Positions 6,169-13,324 of a DNA stretch of 34,570 bases are shown here, piece by piece; position 1 is the first letter of the stretch; every line of letters starts with the position of its first letter. The notes beneath the pieces are model-generated. The model did not search any database, was not told the DNA's origin, and saw only the letters and a program-made list of their open reading frames with translations. The translations under genes were made by a program, and so were the position numbers. Source of the DNA: CAZKWY01 sp964556655. Lineage in GTDB: Bacteria > Patescibacteriota > Minisyncoccia > Portnoybacterales > UBA2143. The stretch spans positions 1 through 34,570 of the forward strand of contig CAZKWY010000007.1 in assembly GCA_964556655.1 (NCBI GenBank). Reading direction: 5' to 3'.

Positions 6169-7698
6169 ATGAGTGAAGAAGAGGGTAAAGGGGAAACAGG
6201 AGGTATAAGTAGAAGCATTAGAAGCGGTATCCCGGGGCTAGGTGACAGCGGTGGGGTTGCTTCTGATAGCTACACTAGTCGTGAAAGCTTTAAAGCTTTT
6301 AATCAACGTGGAAGATATATTGGAGCATATGAGGGATACGGTGCTAAGATACGTGACACGGATCGTTTATTCTATAGTACACGTGAACCGGTTGGAGTGT
6401 GGTGGGTTAAACACATCGCGTATGATATCTTTGATAACGGTTTCCACGTGGTTAACCCTGATGATGTGGATGATAAAACACTGGATAGAGACGTTCAGAG
6501 ACTATTTCATCAGTTAAAAGCGAAGCAGGCGCTTATACGTAGCACGGTTTTTGAGCGAAGATACGGTACAAGCATACTTGTGCATAGCTACACGGGGTTC
6601 GGTGATAACGTCGATTGGGGGACGCCTTTATTCGAGTTAGAGCCAGACGGCTCGTTCCCAGATAACCTTAACGCGGGGGAGCTTCTTCAGGTAACACCTT
6701 ACCCGTGGACATCAGTTAACGTTGATGAACTTGATCTAGATGAGTCAAGCATACGCTATGGTTTACCTTTATACTATAAGATACATATAGGTTCAGCTTC
6801 AAGCGACACAGTTGTACCGAGCGGTGAACAAGCGGATAACACAGTTAAGGTTCACTGGACTAGAGTCACGTTAGATAATCCACGACTAGATGAACACCCC
6901 TATGAAGGCATACCAGCGATAGACGCTATATTCGATGACTTAGTTGGCGGACGTAACGCACGGTGGGGAGCGTATGAATCCTATTACCGCCACGGAACAG
7001 GTTTCCCCGTGATAAAGACAAGGGGTACTCCTGAGCAGAACCGTGAATGGATAGAGAACGGTGGACTCAACGACTACGTGAATGTACGTGGATACTTCGT
7101 GTGTCACATAGATGAAGAGTTCAGCTTCGAGGGAGCACAAGGAAGGGCGCTTAACCCTAACACCTACTTCGACATGTACTACACGTTCATAGCGGCAGCC
7201 ACGGGGGTAGCGAAGGATAGTATACAAGGAGTGAGCGCGGGGCGAGTAACTGGTAGCGAGGTGAATGAGCGTCAATACTATAAATCTATCTCCTTGCTTC
7301 AGAACCAGAAAGAACCAGTGATTAGGGAACTAGTGGATAGACTCATACAGACGGGGCAAATAGAATACGAGGGCGACTACGTGATTGACTGGGTTGACCC
7401 CTTCGAGGTTAACCCACAAGATAAAGCCGCTATAGAGTTCATGGAGACACGTACAAGAGCGTTGCAGACATGGAAAACGTTTAACGAGTTAAGAGCAGAG
7501 GAGGGCTTAGAACCCATAGAAGGGGGTGACGTGTTAATGAGTCTACCGGGGCAGATGGCGCCGGGGGGCAGTGAGCCTGCTCCTAACCAAGAGGAGCCGG
7601 CGGCAACTAGTTCTGAGCCGGAGGAAGGTAGTCCTAGTGAATCAACGTTACTTGATAAGGTTCTCGGTAAAGCCTTGGATGCCTTGGGTAAGGAGTGA
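6169..7698 (+). CDS. Portal protein
   Basis: The 509-aa protein would form the dodecameric ring at the head vertex through which DNA enters and leaves. Evidence: size, position just after the terminase, and typical portal features: an N-terminal region with a Tyr-rich clip (RYIGAYEGYGAKIRDTDRLF), the wing-region segment NPRLDEHPYEG, a GVAKDSIQGVSAGRVTGSEV segment that resembles the ring helix of DUF1073/Gp6-type portals, and a long helix with QKEPVIRELVDRLIQTGQI. The C-terminus is Pro/Glu/Ser-rich and flexible (residues about 465-495). Start ATG 6169 has a GAGAGGGT stretch upstream. Confidence 0.88.
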   Translation: MSEEEGKGETGGISRSIRSGIPGLGDSGGVASDSYTSRESFKAFNQRGRYIGAYEGYGAKIRDTDRLFYSTREPVGVWWVKHIAYDIFDNGFHVVNPDDVDDKTLDRDVQRLFHQLKAKQALIRSTVFERRYGTSILVHSYTGFGDNVDWGTPLFELEPDGSFPDNLNAGELLQVTPYPWTSVNVDELDLDESSIRYGLPLYYKIHIGSASSDTVVPSGEQADNTVKVHWTRVTLDNPRLDEHPYEGIPAIDAIFDDLVGGRNARWGAYESYYRHGTGFPVIKTRGTPEQNREWIENGGLNDYVNVRGYFVCHIDEEFSFEGAQGRALNPNTYFDMYYTFIAAATGVAKDSIQGVSAGRVTGSEVNERQYYKSISLLQNQKEPVIRELVDRLIQTGQIEYEGDYVIDWVDPFEVNPQDKAAIEFMETRTRALQTWKTFNELRAEEGLEPIEGGDVLMSLPGQMAPGGSEPAPNQEEPAATSSEPEEGSPSESTLLDKVLGKALDALGKE

Positions 7699-7702
7699 GA
7701 CT

Positions 7703-8593
7703 ATGGGTGATTCATTTTATACCCTTGTTTGCCCGTTATGTGACGGAGAACGTTTTATAACTGATTTATATAACTGTGAAGAGGTTTGCGTAAACTGTGG
7801 ATACGTGTTGAATAACCCATCGGATAAGAGAATACCTGTGCATCTACGAGGATACGAGAAAAACTATGGAGGCGAGGTACGTGAGAGTGTACATGATAAG
7901 GGGCTTAGCACAACGTTTAACGTTGGACGAGACGCCGCGGGGGCTTCACTGGATAAGGAAACCATGAACCTTGTTTACCGTATGAGGAAACATAACCGTC
8001 GTAGTAAGATAAATGACAGCGTTCAACGTAACCTCAGCATAAGCCTCAGCGAGCTTGACCGTATGATAGGGGTGTTAAAGCTACCTGAGTACGTGAAAGA
8101 GGAAGCTGCTCATATCTACCGCACGGCTTTACATATGGATATGATACGTGGGCGTAGTATAGATGACTTTGTAGCGGCAGCGGTTTATATGGCGTGCCGT
8201 AAACTACGGGTAGCACGCACCCTACGAAGCATAGTGGATGCGAGTAAGGGATGCTATGAGGATGTGTCCCGTACTTATCGTTTAATGCTACGTGAACTAG
8301 ATATACGTCTCCCCGTGGATACTCCGGGAAAGTTTGTGGCTGATATAGCTAGTTACCTTGGTTTACCTAGATGGGTTGAAAGGGAGGCTGTTGAGACGTT
8401 ATCTACGGCTCGTAGTCGTCGTTTAACGGTTGGTAAAGACCCTAAAGGGGTTGCTGCTAGTGCTTTGTATTATATTTGTGTAAAGAACGGGGTGGATGTT
8501 GTGCAACGTGATCTTAGTGAGGCTTGTGGAGTGTCTGAGATTACTATAAGGAATCGTTACCGTGACCTAGTTGACGGGTTAGGTGAGGACTAG
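7703..8593 (+). CDS. tfb: Transcription factor B (TFB/TFIIB homologue)
   Basis: 296 aa from ATG 7703, with GGAGTGA six bases upstream; the frame stays open further upstream inside the portal gene but without support. Residues 10-33 form a zinc ribbon (CPLC and CVNCG), followed by a B-reader-like linker with KGLSTTFN and by two cyclin folds of about 95 residues each (roughly 105-195 and 205-295), the last ending with an HTH-like SEACGVSEITIRNRYRDL. This is the complete domain set of archaeal TFB, which bridges TATA-bound TBP and RNA polymerase. It is the clearest sign of an archaeal host. Located in the packaging operon right after the portal, it may reprogram transcription late in infection. 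Confidence 0.93.
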   Translation: MGDSFYTLVCPLCDGERFITDLYNCEEVCVNCGYVLNNPSDKRIPVHLRGYEKNYGGEVRESVHDKGLSTTFNVGRDAAGASLDKETMNLVYRMRKHNRRSKINDSVQRNLSISLSELDRMIGVLKLPEYVKEEAAHIYRTALHMDMIRGRSIDDFVAAAVYMACRKLRVARTLRSIVDASKGCYEDVSRTYRLMLRELDIRLPVDTPGKFVADIASYLGLPRWVEREAVETLSTARSRRLTVGKDPKGVAASALYYICVKNGVDVVQRDLSEACGVSEITIRNRYRDLVDGLGED

Positions 8594-8620
8594 GAGAGGT
8601 GTGGGTTTAGTGTCTAGTCT

Positions 8621-8953
8621 ATGTTTATTAATCATTCTACGCTAACTAATATGAGGATACTTCACGTGTCAGATGCAGATTCAAGTATTAACTACCCGAC
8701 TGTAAACGAGTGTAAACTTATTCAGAGAAGCGTTGATAACCGTTTTTTATCCCTAGAACATGATATAATGGAGAATAAACGGGTTAACAGTAAACTATCT
8801 AAGATAATAATAGGGAACGGAGGGGTTGGACTCGTAGAGAAAGTGAATCTACTCTATCACCGTAACCAGTTGCTTTACCATTTTTTCGGGGTAATACAGT
8901 CAATAAGTGTTTCACTTATAATATTATACTTAACAGGAGTTTTAAAACTATGA
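8621..8953 (+). CDS. Hypothetical protein with C-terminal membrane segment, 110 aa
   Basis: The N-terminal two thirds are polar with a helical region (CKLIQRSVDNRFLSLEHDIM); residues about 88-108 (FFGVIQSISVSLIILYLTGV) form a membrane helix, giving a tail-anchored topology. ATG 8621 has no clear SD; ATG 8651 is an alternative. The gene ends by ATGA overlap with the protease gene at 8950, so the two are translated together. The family is unknown. A membrane anchor for head assembly or a lysis-related role are possibilities only. Confidence 0.6.
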   Translation: MFINHSTLTNMRILHVSDADSSINYPTVNECKLIQRSVDNRFLSLEHDIMENKRVNSKLSKIIIGNGGVGLVEKVNLLYHRNQLLYHFFGVIQSISVSLIILYLTGVLKL

Positions 8954-10326
8954 AGGATATGAAGGAAGGAAAAGATATGAAGATAATTTATCAGCAAGAC
9001 GAATACACGTTATCACCTGACAAGATAACAGAGTACACTCACCCCGTGTACGGGGAAGTCACCGTGTTCCATGACGTAGTGATAGCGTCAGAGATAGTTC
9101 AACAATACAGCGACGGATACGCTTATAAGCCAAGAGAAGAGTTACAGCAATACACGTGGACAGCCGACGGTAGATGGGTTACACTCCGTCAACACCCCCA
9201 AGAGGGAGTGATAAGCACCCGTGACCAAGTGTCAGGGCGCACTGTGAACCCCAGATACGTGAAGAACCTGAAAGACCATGAAACAGGGAGACCTAACAGA
9301 GCAGGCGTATTAGCTGACGTGGAGATATTTAACGAACGAACCACCCCTCAGGCGCTTAAAGACATGCGAGACGGTAAGAAACAGGATGTAAGCATAGGGT
9401 TCTTCTACACACATGACGCAACGAAGGGAGTAGTAAACGATGGACCGTTTAAGGGAAGAGAATACGATTACGTTCAACGAAACATGTTTCATGATCATCT
9501 TGCGGCTTGTATTGATAACGGTCGTTGCCCTATGCCTCTATGCGGGATTGGGGCTGACGAACTAGGGCGTAGGTTGACTGGTGATCCCTTCGCTGGGTTC
9601 GAGGGGTTTGATGGTTTCGTGGCTAAGATATTGGAGGAGAACAGTGATTTGAGTCGGGGGGACGCTGAGAAGATATGCGGTGAACTTAAATCAGAGCATG
9701 AGGATACATGTAGTGAGGACACATTGTTGAATGCTAAGGTACGTGAGTTAATAACGGTTCTCATGGATGAGTTGGAGGAAGTTAAAGGTATGAGAGACGC
9801 TGAACGGGAACATGAGTGGATTACGAGTATAGATTGGGGAGTTGAGCCTTTCACATCTATATACGGGAGACTAGCTGAGGATACTCGGTTGCAGATTAAG
9901 GAGCTTGGACTCTGCCCCACGTGTGAGGATTCTAAAGCAGTGGATATGTCGCTTGAAGAGATTAACTCTAAGATTAAGGAGCTACAAGATAGAAGAGACG
10001 AGTTACAGGAAAAAATAGATGAAATCTATGACGAAAACATGTCTAAAGAAGAGGAAGATCCTACTTCTGAGTTATGGGATGAGATAGAGAAACTTCGAGA
10101 TGAAATTGAGGTGCTTCTTCACGCTAAAGCTATTAAACTCGCGGAAGAGAAGTCTGAGGATAAATCAGATGAATCAGAGGAAACCGAGGATGAGTCTGAG
10201 GGAAAAGAGAAGTCTGATGAACCGTCTGAGGAATCTGAACCCGATGAGGATGTTAAGGATGAGGCGTCAGGGAAGAGGGTTGACGTGGATGCTTTGCTTG
10301 AGCGTGCTAATAGGGTTCTCGGATAA
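8950..10326 (+). CDS. Head maturation protease with acidic C-terminal scaffold-like region
   Basis: The 458-aa protein begins with a DUF2213/HK97-type serine protease domain (about 10-200). The catalytic pair is probably His82 in RQHPQEG and Ser148 in DVSIGFFY, flanked by VLADVEIFNE, the usual strand before the Ser. It would cleave scaffold and itself during prohead maturation. The C-terminal half is helical and very acidic: coiled-coil region 325-395 and a Glu/Ser/Asp-rich tail to residue 440 (KSDESEETEDESEGK), typical of fused scaffolding segments. Starts at 8950, 8962 and 8977 are possible. It is twice the size of a stand-alone protease, which supports a protease-scaffold fusion. Confidence 0.8.
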   Translation: MKDMKEGKDMKIIYQQDEYTLSPDKITEYTHPVYGEVTVFHDVVIASEIVQQYSDGYAYKPREELQQYTWTADGRWVTLRQHPQEGVISTRDQVSGRTVNPRYVKNLKDHETGRPNRAGVLADVEIFNERTTPQALKDMRDGKKQDVSIGFFYTHDATKGVVNDGPFKGREYDYVQRNMFHDHLAACIDNGRCPMPLCGIGADELGRRLTGDPFAGFEGFDGFVAKILEENSDLSRGDAEKICGELKSEHEDTCSEDTLLNAKVRELITVLMDELEEVKGMRDAEREHEWITSIDWGVEPFTSIYGRLAEDTRLQIKELGLCPTCEDSKAVDMSLEEINSKIKELQDRRDELQEKIDEIYDENMSKEEEDPTSELWDEIEKLRDEIEVLLHAKAIKLAEEKSEDKSDESEETEDESEGKEKSDEPSEESEPDEDVKDEASGKRVDVDALLERANRVLG

Positions 10327-10376
10327 CTTCTTCATTACCTAGTTTTTATTATAATTCACGTTAAACTAAGATTTTA

Positions 10377-10544
10377 TTAATCTTCTGAAACAGAAGAATA
10401 ATTTATTACATATCCCCACCTGTAGAAAGTCTGTTGTACATCTTCTAGTTTTTCTTGGAAATCCTTCACTTCATTTTTTGAGTTGAAAAAGAGTTCTATT
10501 GGGGGATTATCTTCTCTAGGTATATGTAACGTATAATTATACAT
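10377..10544 (-). CDS. Small hypothetical protein, 55 aa
   Basis: A short minus-strand gene with a strong Shine-Dalgarno GGAGGTGA seven bases before the ATG at 10544. The product starts MYNYTLHIPREDNPPIELFF and is a mixed alpha/beta acidic protein; no family recognised. It is the last gene of a minus-strand cassette (10377-11861) inserted between the protease and the scaffold-capsid genes. Composition is more AT-rich and richer in AGA and AAA codons than the flanking head genes. Confidence 0.6.
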   Translation of the reverse strand: MYNYTLHIPREDNPPIELFFNSKNEVKDFQEKLEDVQQTFYRWGYVINYSSVSED

Positions 10545-10567
10545 TTATTCTTTCACCTCCATCATGT

Positions 10568-10789
10568 TCAGTCACTTATAAACCCAAATTCCTGTAAAGT
10601 TTCATATATATCATTCATCATAGCATAAGATGTTGTCGCTTGAAGTGAATCAGGGCAACCAAAACTTCTTAGCCATAGAAGCATTTTACCCAGAATAATT
10701 TCTTCAACCCCATTTAAGTCGTAGGATTCATCATAATAAGTTCTGCATAGTTCCATGAGTTCTTCGTTTGTTGCTTCCTCTCTTGGCAT
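10568..10789 (-). CDS. Small acidic helical protein, 73 aa
   Basis: Start chosen at ATG 10789, with AAGGTGA six bases upstream; a GTG at 10798 lies inside that SD. The product (MPREEATNEELMELCRTYYD start) looks all-helical and acidic. The C-terminus is QEFGFISD. No recognised family. Belongs to the minus-strand cassette, 17 bases after the previous gene's stop. Confidence 0.6.
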   Translation of the reverse strand: MPREEATNEELMELCRTYYDESYDLNGVEEIILGKMLLWLRSFGCPDSLQATTSYAMMNDIYETLQEFGFISD

Positions 10790-10806
10790 TTTTTTCACCT
10801 TTTCAA

Positions 10807-10977
10807 TTATTCGTCATATGGATTATACCAACCCATATCCTGTTTTATTCCCTCAAGAATCAACTTAATACAATCATGACATATCTCAGTTTTCTCGTTT
10901 CCTATCTGGTAAGTTTCTCGGTTTGCATGGTTTTTACCTATACAATATTTTCCAAGCATTATCATATCTATACTCAT
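10807..10977 (-). CDS. Small Cys-containing protein, 56 aa
   Basis: A 56-aa minus-strand frame starting MSIDMIMLGKYCIGKNHANR. Its ATG at 10977 shares the last A of the stop codon of the upstream gene (TAATG overlap), which implies translational coupling. Cys12 plus CHDC at 33-36 and His17 could bind a metal, as in a treble-clef-like knuckle. No family recognised. It lies between the genes at 10568-10789 and 10977-11330 with almost no spacing, so the whole cassette is packed as one operon. Confidence 0.6.
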   Translation of the reverse strand: MSIDMIMLGKYCIGKNHANRETYQIGNEKTEICHDCIKLILEGIKQDMGWYNPYDE

Positions 10978-11330
10978 TACTCTTCACCTGCATCACATTT
11001 CACGACCTGTCTTAGTCTGAAACCAATAACTTTTTCTCCATTCCACTGAACCATTATATCGTTTTTGTAATTTTCCTTAAGAATCTTTACACGCGCGTCT
11101 CTCTCTTGAAGATATTTACCTAGTTCTGATTCTGGTAGTAATTCTTCTATTGGTTTTGTATATCTATGTTTTTTGAGTTCTAATAACTCCTTTCGTTGCT
11201 CATCAGTTATACCAACATATCCAAATCGCCCATTATGTTTAATTAGACAAATTTGCCATAGTCCGCCGTTTGCAGTGTAATTCATATCCGAAAAAAGTTT
11301 GTATTCTTCTGGGTATGAAGTGTTACTCAA
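10977..11330 (-). CDS. Hypothetical protein, 117 aa
   Basis: The product begins MSNTSYPEEYKLFSDMNYT. An N-terminal beta-rich part (GGLWQICLIKHNGRFGYVGI) precedes a basic helical centre with a probable coiled-coil (ELLELKKHRY, KYLQERDARVKILKENY) and ends with a short strand section. No family recognised. The start overlaps the preceding membrane-protein gene by eight bases (11323-11330), and the stop is coupled to the next gene. The start codon is TTG or ATG-type within the overlap and is not fully certain. Confidence 0.6.
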   Translation of the reverse strand: MSNTSYPEEYKLFSDMNYTANGGLWQICLIKHNGRFGYVGITDEQRKELLELKKHRYTKPIEELLPESELGKYLQERDARVKILKENYKNDIMVQWNGEKVIGFRLRQVVKCDAGEE

Positions 11331-11661
11331 ATTGTTCTACCTCCGTTATTCTAGGATACCACTCAAACAACACCTTATCAGCGGTTATCCTATATCTTTG
11401 ATGTAACTCAAACGTGTGGTGTCCATAATAGGTTCTAGTGAAGTAATCAGCGTCCACTATGCTTGTTGGGTGTTCGATTGTAAACGTTACCTTTGTGTGT
11501 TCCCAAGGGAAGGATGCTTGTTCAACGTTAACAACGTATCCAACTACTTGGGTTTGCCCTAAATTACGTGTAACCCCCCAGAAGGGAAGAGAGAAAACAA
11601 CGAGAAACATAAAAATAAGCATGGTGTACATGCTCTTAATTATAATATCTAATTCATCCAT
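11323..11661 (-). CDS. Membrane-anchored hypothetical protein, 112 aa
   Basis: Residues about 10-30 (SMYTMLIFMFLVVFSLPFWG) form an N-terminal membrane anchor. The rest (31-112) is beta-rich and polar (VVGYVVNVEQASF, KVTFTIEHP, HTFELHQRYRI), probably a small extracytoplasmic beta domain. No family recognised. Its start overlaps the stop of the gene at 11661-11861 by one base. In a viral cassette of this kind, a surface-exposed protein expressed during infection (for instance superinfection exclusion) is one possibility, not shown by the sequence. Confidence 0.6.
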   Translation of the reverse strand: MDELDIIIKSMYTMLIFMFLVVFSLPFWGVTRNLGQTQVVGYVVNVEQASFPWEHTKVTFTIEHPTSIVDADYFTRTYYGHHTFELHQRYRITADKVLFEWYPRITEVEQFE

Positions 11662-11861
11662 TATTCATCATCCTCTGTCAGTGTTTGCATAGAAACATCA
11701 TAGATTCGTATCTCCAAATCTTTTCTAAAGTTCCAGTAATCAACCTCCAACTCTAACCCAGTGTGGTTTATTATTCTAACATTCTCAAAATCAACTTTAC
11801 CTTCTCCTTTAACCCAAAAATTGTTGTTGATCGTGAACGTGGGGTGTAGCTTCTCTCTCAT
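11661..11861 (-). CDS. Small beta-rich protein, 66 aa
   Basis: First gene of the minus-strand operon that runs down to 10377. The product starts MREKLHPTFTINNNFWVKGE and is dominated by short strands (KVDFENVRIINHTGLELEVD), acidic at the end (LTEDDE). No recognised family. A TATA element at 11893-11906 on the minus strand is about 38 bp upstream, leaving a leader of about ten bases that contains GAGAGAGATG as a possible SD. Confidence 0.6.
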   Translation of the reverse strand: MREKLHPTFTINNNFWVKGEGKVDFENVRIINHTGLELEVDYWNFRKDLEIRIYDVSMQTLTEDDE

Positions 11862-11892
11862 TTTATCATCTCTCTCAAAGTATCATTGATGG

Positions 11893-11906
11893 ATATACTA
11901 TATAAC
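11893..11906 (-). promoter_or_regulatory. TATA box of the minus-strand cassette
   Basis: On the minus strand TTATATAGTATATC. It is placed about 38 bp before the start of the first cassette gene (11861), giving the six genes from 11861 to 10377 their own promoter against the direction of the head genes. Confidence 0.5.
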
Positions 11907-11929
11907 AGTTTCTATAAAATGAAACCATG

Positions 11930-12199
11930 CTACGCTAAATGCTCAGCTATAATATACTTCACATCATTCACAGACAACCCGTAACGTTCAGCGATAAACT
12001 CGTAATCATCAAACTTATACCAATCCGCAACCACTCTCTCCTCAACATCATCATCACGTTGAAGCCAACGCATCTTAGAAGCATGATCAACTAGGAAAAG
12101 CTTGCTACATGCCATGCATTTAACGAAGTCCTTACCGTCTATGGTTACGATAATATAGTTAACTCCTCCACACGCTGGGCATTTAAATGATTCACTCAT
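11930..12199 (-). CDS. Zinc-ribbon protein, 89 aa
   Basis: Start placed at ATG 12199; a TTG at 12208 adds three residues. Residues 6-30 form a zinc ribbon: CPAC, then about 18 residues with two strands (NYIIVTIDGKDFVK), then CMAC. The C-terminal half is helical, with a possible DNA-binding segment (EFIAERYGLSVNDVKYIIAE) resembling an HTH. The ribbon plus HTH-like helices suggest a small transcription regulator. It is transcribed divergently from the scaffold-capsid operon and may control it. A TATA box lies about 30 bp upstream, so the mRNA is nearly leaderless. Confidence 0.65.
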   Translation of the reverse strand: MSESFKCPACGGVNYIIVTIDGKDFVKCMACSKLFLVDHASKMRWLQRDDDVEERVVADWYKFDDYEFIAERYGLSVNDVKYIIAEHLA

Positions 12200-12220
12200 A
12201 GGACTCAAAACATAATACGG

Positions 12221-12236
12221 GTATAAGTATAAAAAC
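12221..12236 (-). promoter_or_regulatory. TATA box of the zinc-ribbon gene
   Basis: On the minus strand GTTTTTATACTTATAC, centred about 30 bp before ATG 12199. It is arranged back to back with the plus-strand TATA box at 12264-12273. Confidence 0.55.
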
Positions 12237-12263
12237 TATTTGCATAAAAACCCCGTGTTTACC

Positions 12264-12273
12264 CTTATAAATA
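12264..12273 (+). promoter_or_regulatory. TATA box of the scaffold-capsid operon
   Basis: CTTATAAATA preceded by ACC (BRE-like context). Transcription should start near 12298, giving an untranslated leader of about 100 bases before ATG 12401, much longer than for other genes in the window. Confidence 0.6.
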
Positions 12274-12320
12274 ACCAAGTTAATAAACTAGTGAAACCCG
12301 TGGGGGTATAAACCTTCAGG

Positions 12321-12368
12321 AGTCATCCTGACTAATATCATGTTCACTCAAGACAACTTGAGGGTGAC
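12321..12368 (+). promoter_or_regulatory. Structured leader with two hairpins
   Basis: AGTCA (12321-12325) pairs with TGACT (12329-12333). A longer stem pairs GTTCACTCAAG (12342-12352) with CTTGAGGGTGAC (12357-12368) around ACAA, with a small bulge. TGACTAAT follows both hairpins as a direct repeat. A 19-codon frame (ATG 12340 to TAA 12399) spans the second hairpin and ends one base before the scaffold start. This looks like post-transcriptional control of the capsid operon. Confidence 0.45.
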
Positions 12369-12400
12369 TAATTTTATAGAGTTGAAGAGAGGACAGTAAC

Positions 12401-12829
12401 ATGTCTAAAGAAGAGAAAAATAATAAGGAAAATAAAGAAGAAAAAGGTAAAGACGAGAAACCTGAAACAATAGACGTTAACATGGCTCTCGTATTAGCCC
12501 AACTAGAGGAAGCACTAGACACAGTAGAGAAACTAGAAACCGAGCGAGATGAACTTAAGGAAGAAAACTATAAACTAAGGGAAAGAATAAACCAGGATAG
12601 CAAGAAAACAGTGATAAACGACATAGCACAGAAAACCACTCTCAGCAAGAAAATCTTAGCGGAGATGGATTTAAAGGAACTATTAAAGTACAAGAAAATC
12701 CTAGACACAGCAAAGACATCTAGCTTCAAATCAGCGACACCCCTAAAACTAGGGAAAGACGACCCGAGGGCAAAAGTAGAGTCTATGCACGATGATTACA
12801 TGCGTAAACTTAAAGGAGGACACAAGTAA
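12401..12829 (+). CDS. Coiled-coil protein, capsid scaffold candidate
   Basis: The 142-aa protein has a Lys/Glu-rich disordered start (1-26), a long coiled coil at residues 30-70 (ALVLAQLEEALDTVEKLETE and following heptads), and a basic C-terminal helix (DDYMRKLKGGHK). Small helical proteins of this type encoded just before the major capsid protein act as scaffolds or capsid delta-domain equivalents. No catalytic motif is present. It ends with ATGA-type overlap with the decoration protein at 12829. The protease at 8950 also has a scaffold-like tail, so scaffold function may be shared. The leader GAGAGGACAGTAAC supplies an SD. Confidence 0.6.
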   Translation: MSKEEKNNKENKEEKGKDEKPETIDVNMALVLAQLEEALDTVEKLETERDELKEENYKLRERINQDSKKTVINDIAQKTTLSKKILAEMDLKELLKYKKILDTAKTSSFKSATPLKLGKDDPRAKVESMHDDYMRKLKGGHK

Positions 12830-13311
12830 TGACAACTTACCCAGTTAAACCAACTACACTAATACTAGCAGGCGGACAACCCCTAGAAATGGAGTGGAAA
12901 GCCGCAACAGCAAGCGCAATACTACCCGGAGACCTCGTGCAATTCAATAACGCTCCAACTGATTGTACCATTAAAGAAGCGGCAGCGGATAGCACAGAAG
13001 TAATCGGCGTAGCAGCGATAAGCCCCGTACCAGGTGCAACCCCCCCACGTGGAGGGGATAGAACCACAGCCTTCGAGGCGGGAGACCAAGTGAAGACTAT
13101 ACGTGGCCCAATCACAGCTATGCTACGTATAGCGTCTAGCCAGGAGATTCAGTGCGGTGAGTTCGTGCAGCCAGCGGCTTCAGGTGAAGTGAAGGCGTAT
13201 ATATGTGGGACTGATAATGATTGTCAGCGTATCGCGCAGGCTCTTGAAACAACTTCAGTGGATACTACGAGTTTCCAGTGGGGAATATTTGCCTTGGAGA
13301 GGCTAAGTTAA
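12829..13311 (+). CDS. Capsid decoration or head-fibre-type protein (DUF2190-like)
   Basis: 160 aa, beta-rich, beginning MTTYPVKPTTLILAGGQPLE. The core resembles small capsid decoration proteins of the DUF2190 type: a strand-turn pattern ILPGDLVQFNN, EVIGVAAISP, FEAGDQVKTIRG, IQCGEFVQPA. These trimerise on the capsid and stabilise it. Its position directly before the major capsid gene agrees. Two more proteins here contain a similar domain (14285-14680 and the C-terminus of the hub/fibre protein). The evidence is pattern-level, not a strong family match. Confidence 0.6.
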   Translation: MTTYPVKPTTLILAGGQPLEMEWKAATASAILPGDLVQFNNAPTDCTIKEAAADSTEVIGVAAISPVPGATPPRGGDRTTAFEAGDQVKTIRGPITAMLRIASSQEIQCGEFVQPAASGEVKAYICGTDNDCQRIAQALETTSVDTTSFQWGIFALERLS

Positions 13312-13324
13312 GAGGTAGATGAAT

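Noticed and set aside
7571..7702. Longer start for the TFB gene
   Set aside because: This would place 44 arginine-rich residues before the zinc ribbon and overlap the portal coding end. ATG 7703 has a good SD and fits TFB length.
9495..9920. Minus-strand frame opposite the protease/scaffold gene
   Set aside because: Serine/proline-rich antisense of an acidic coding region; no signals.
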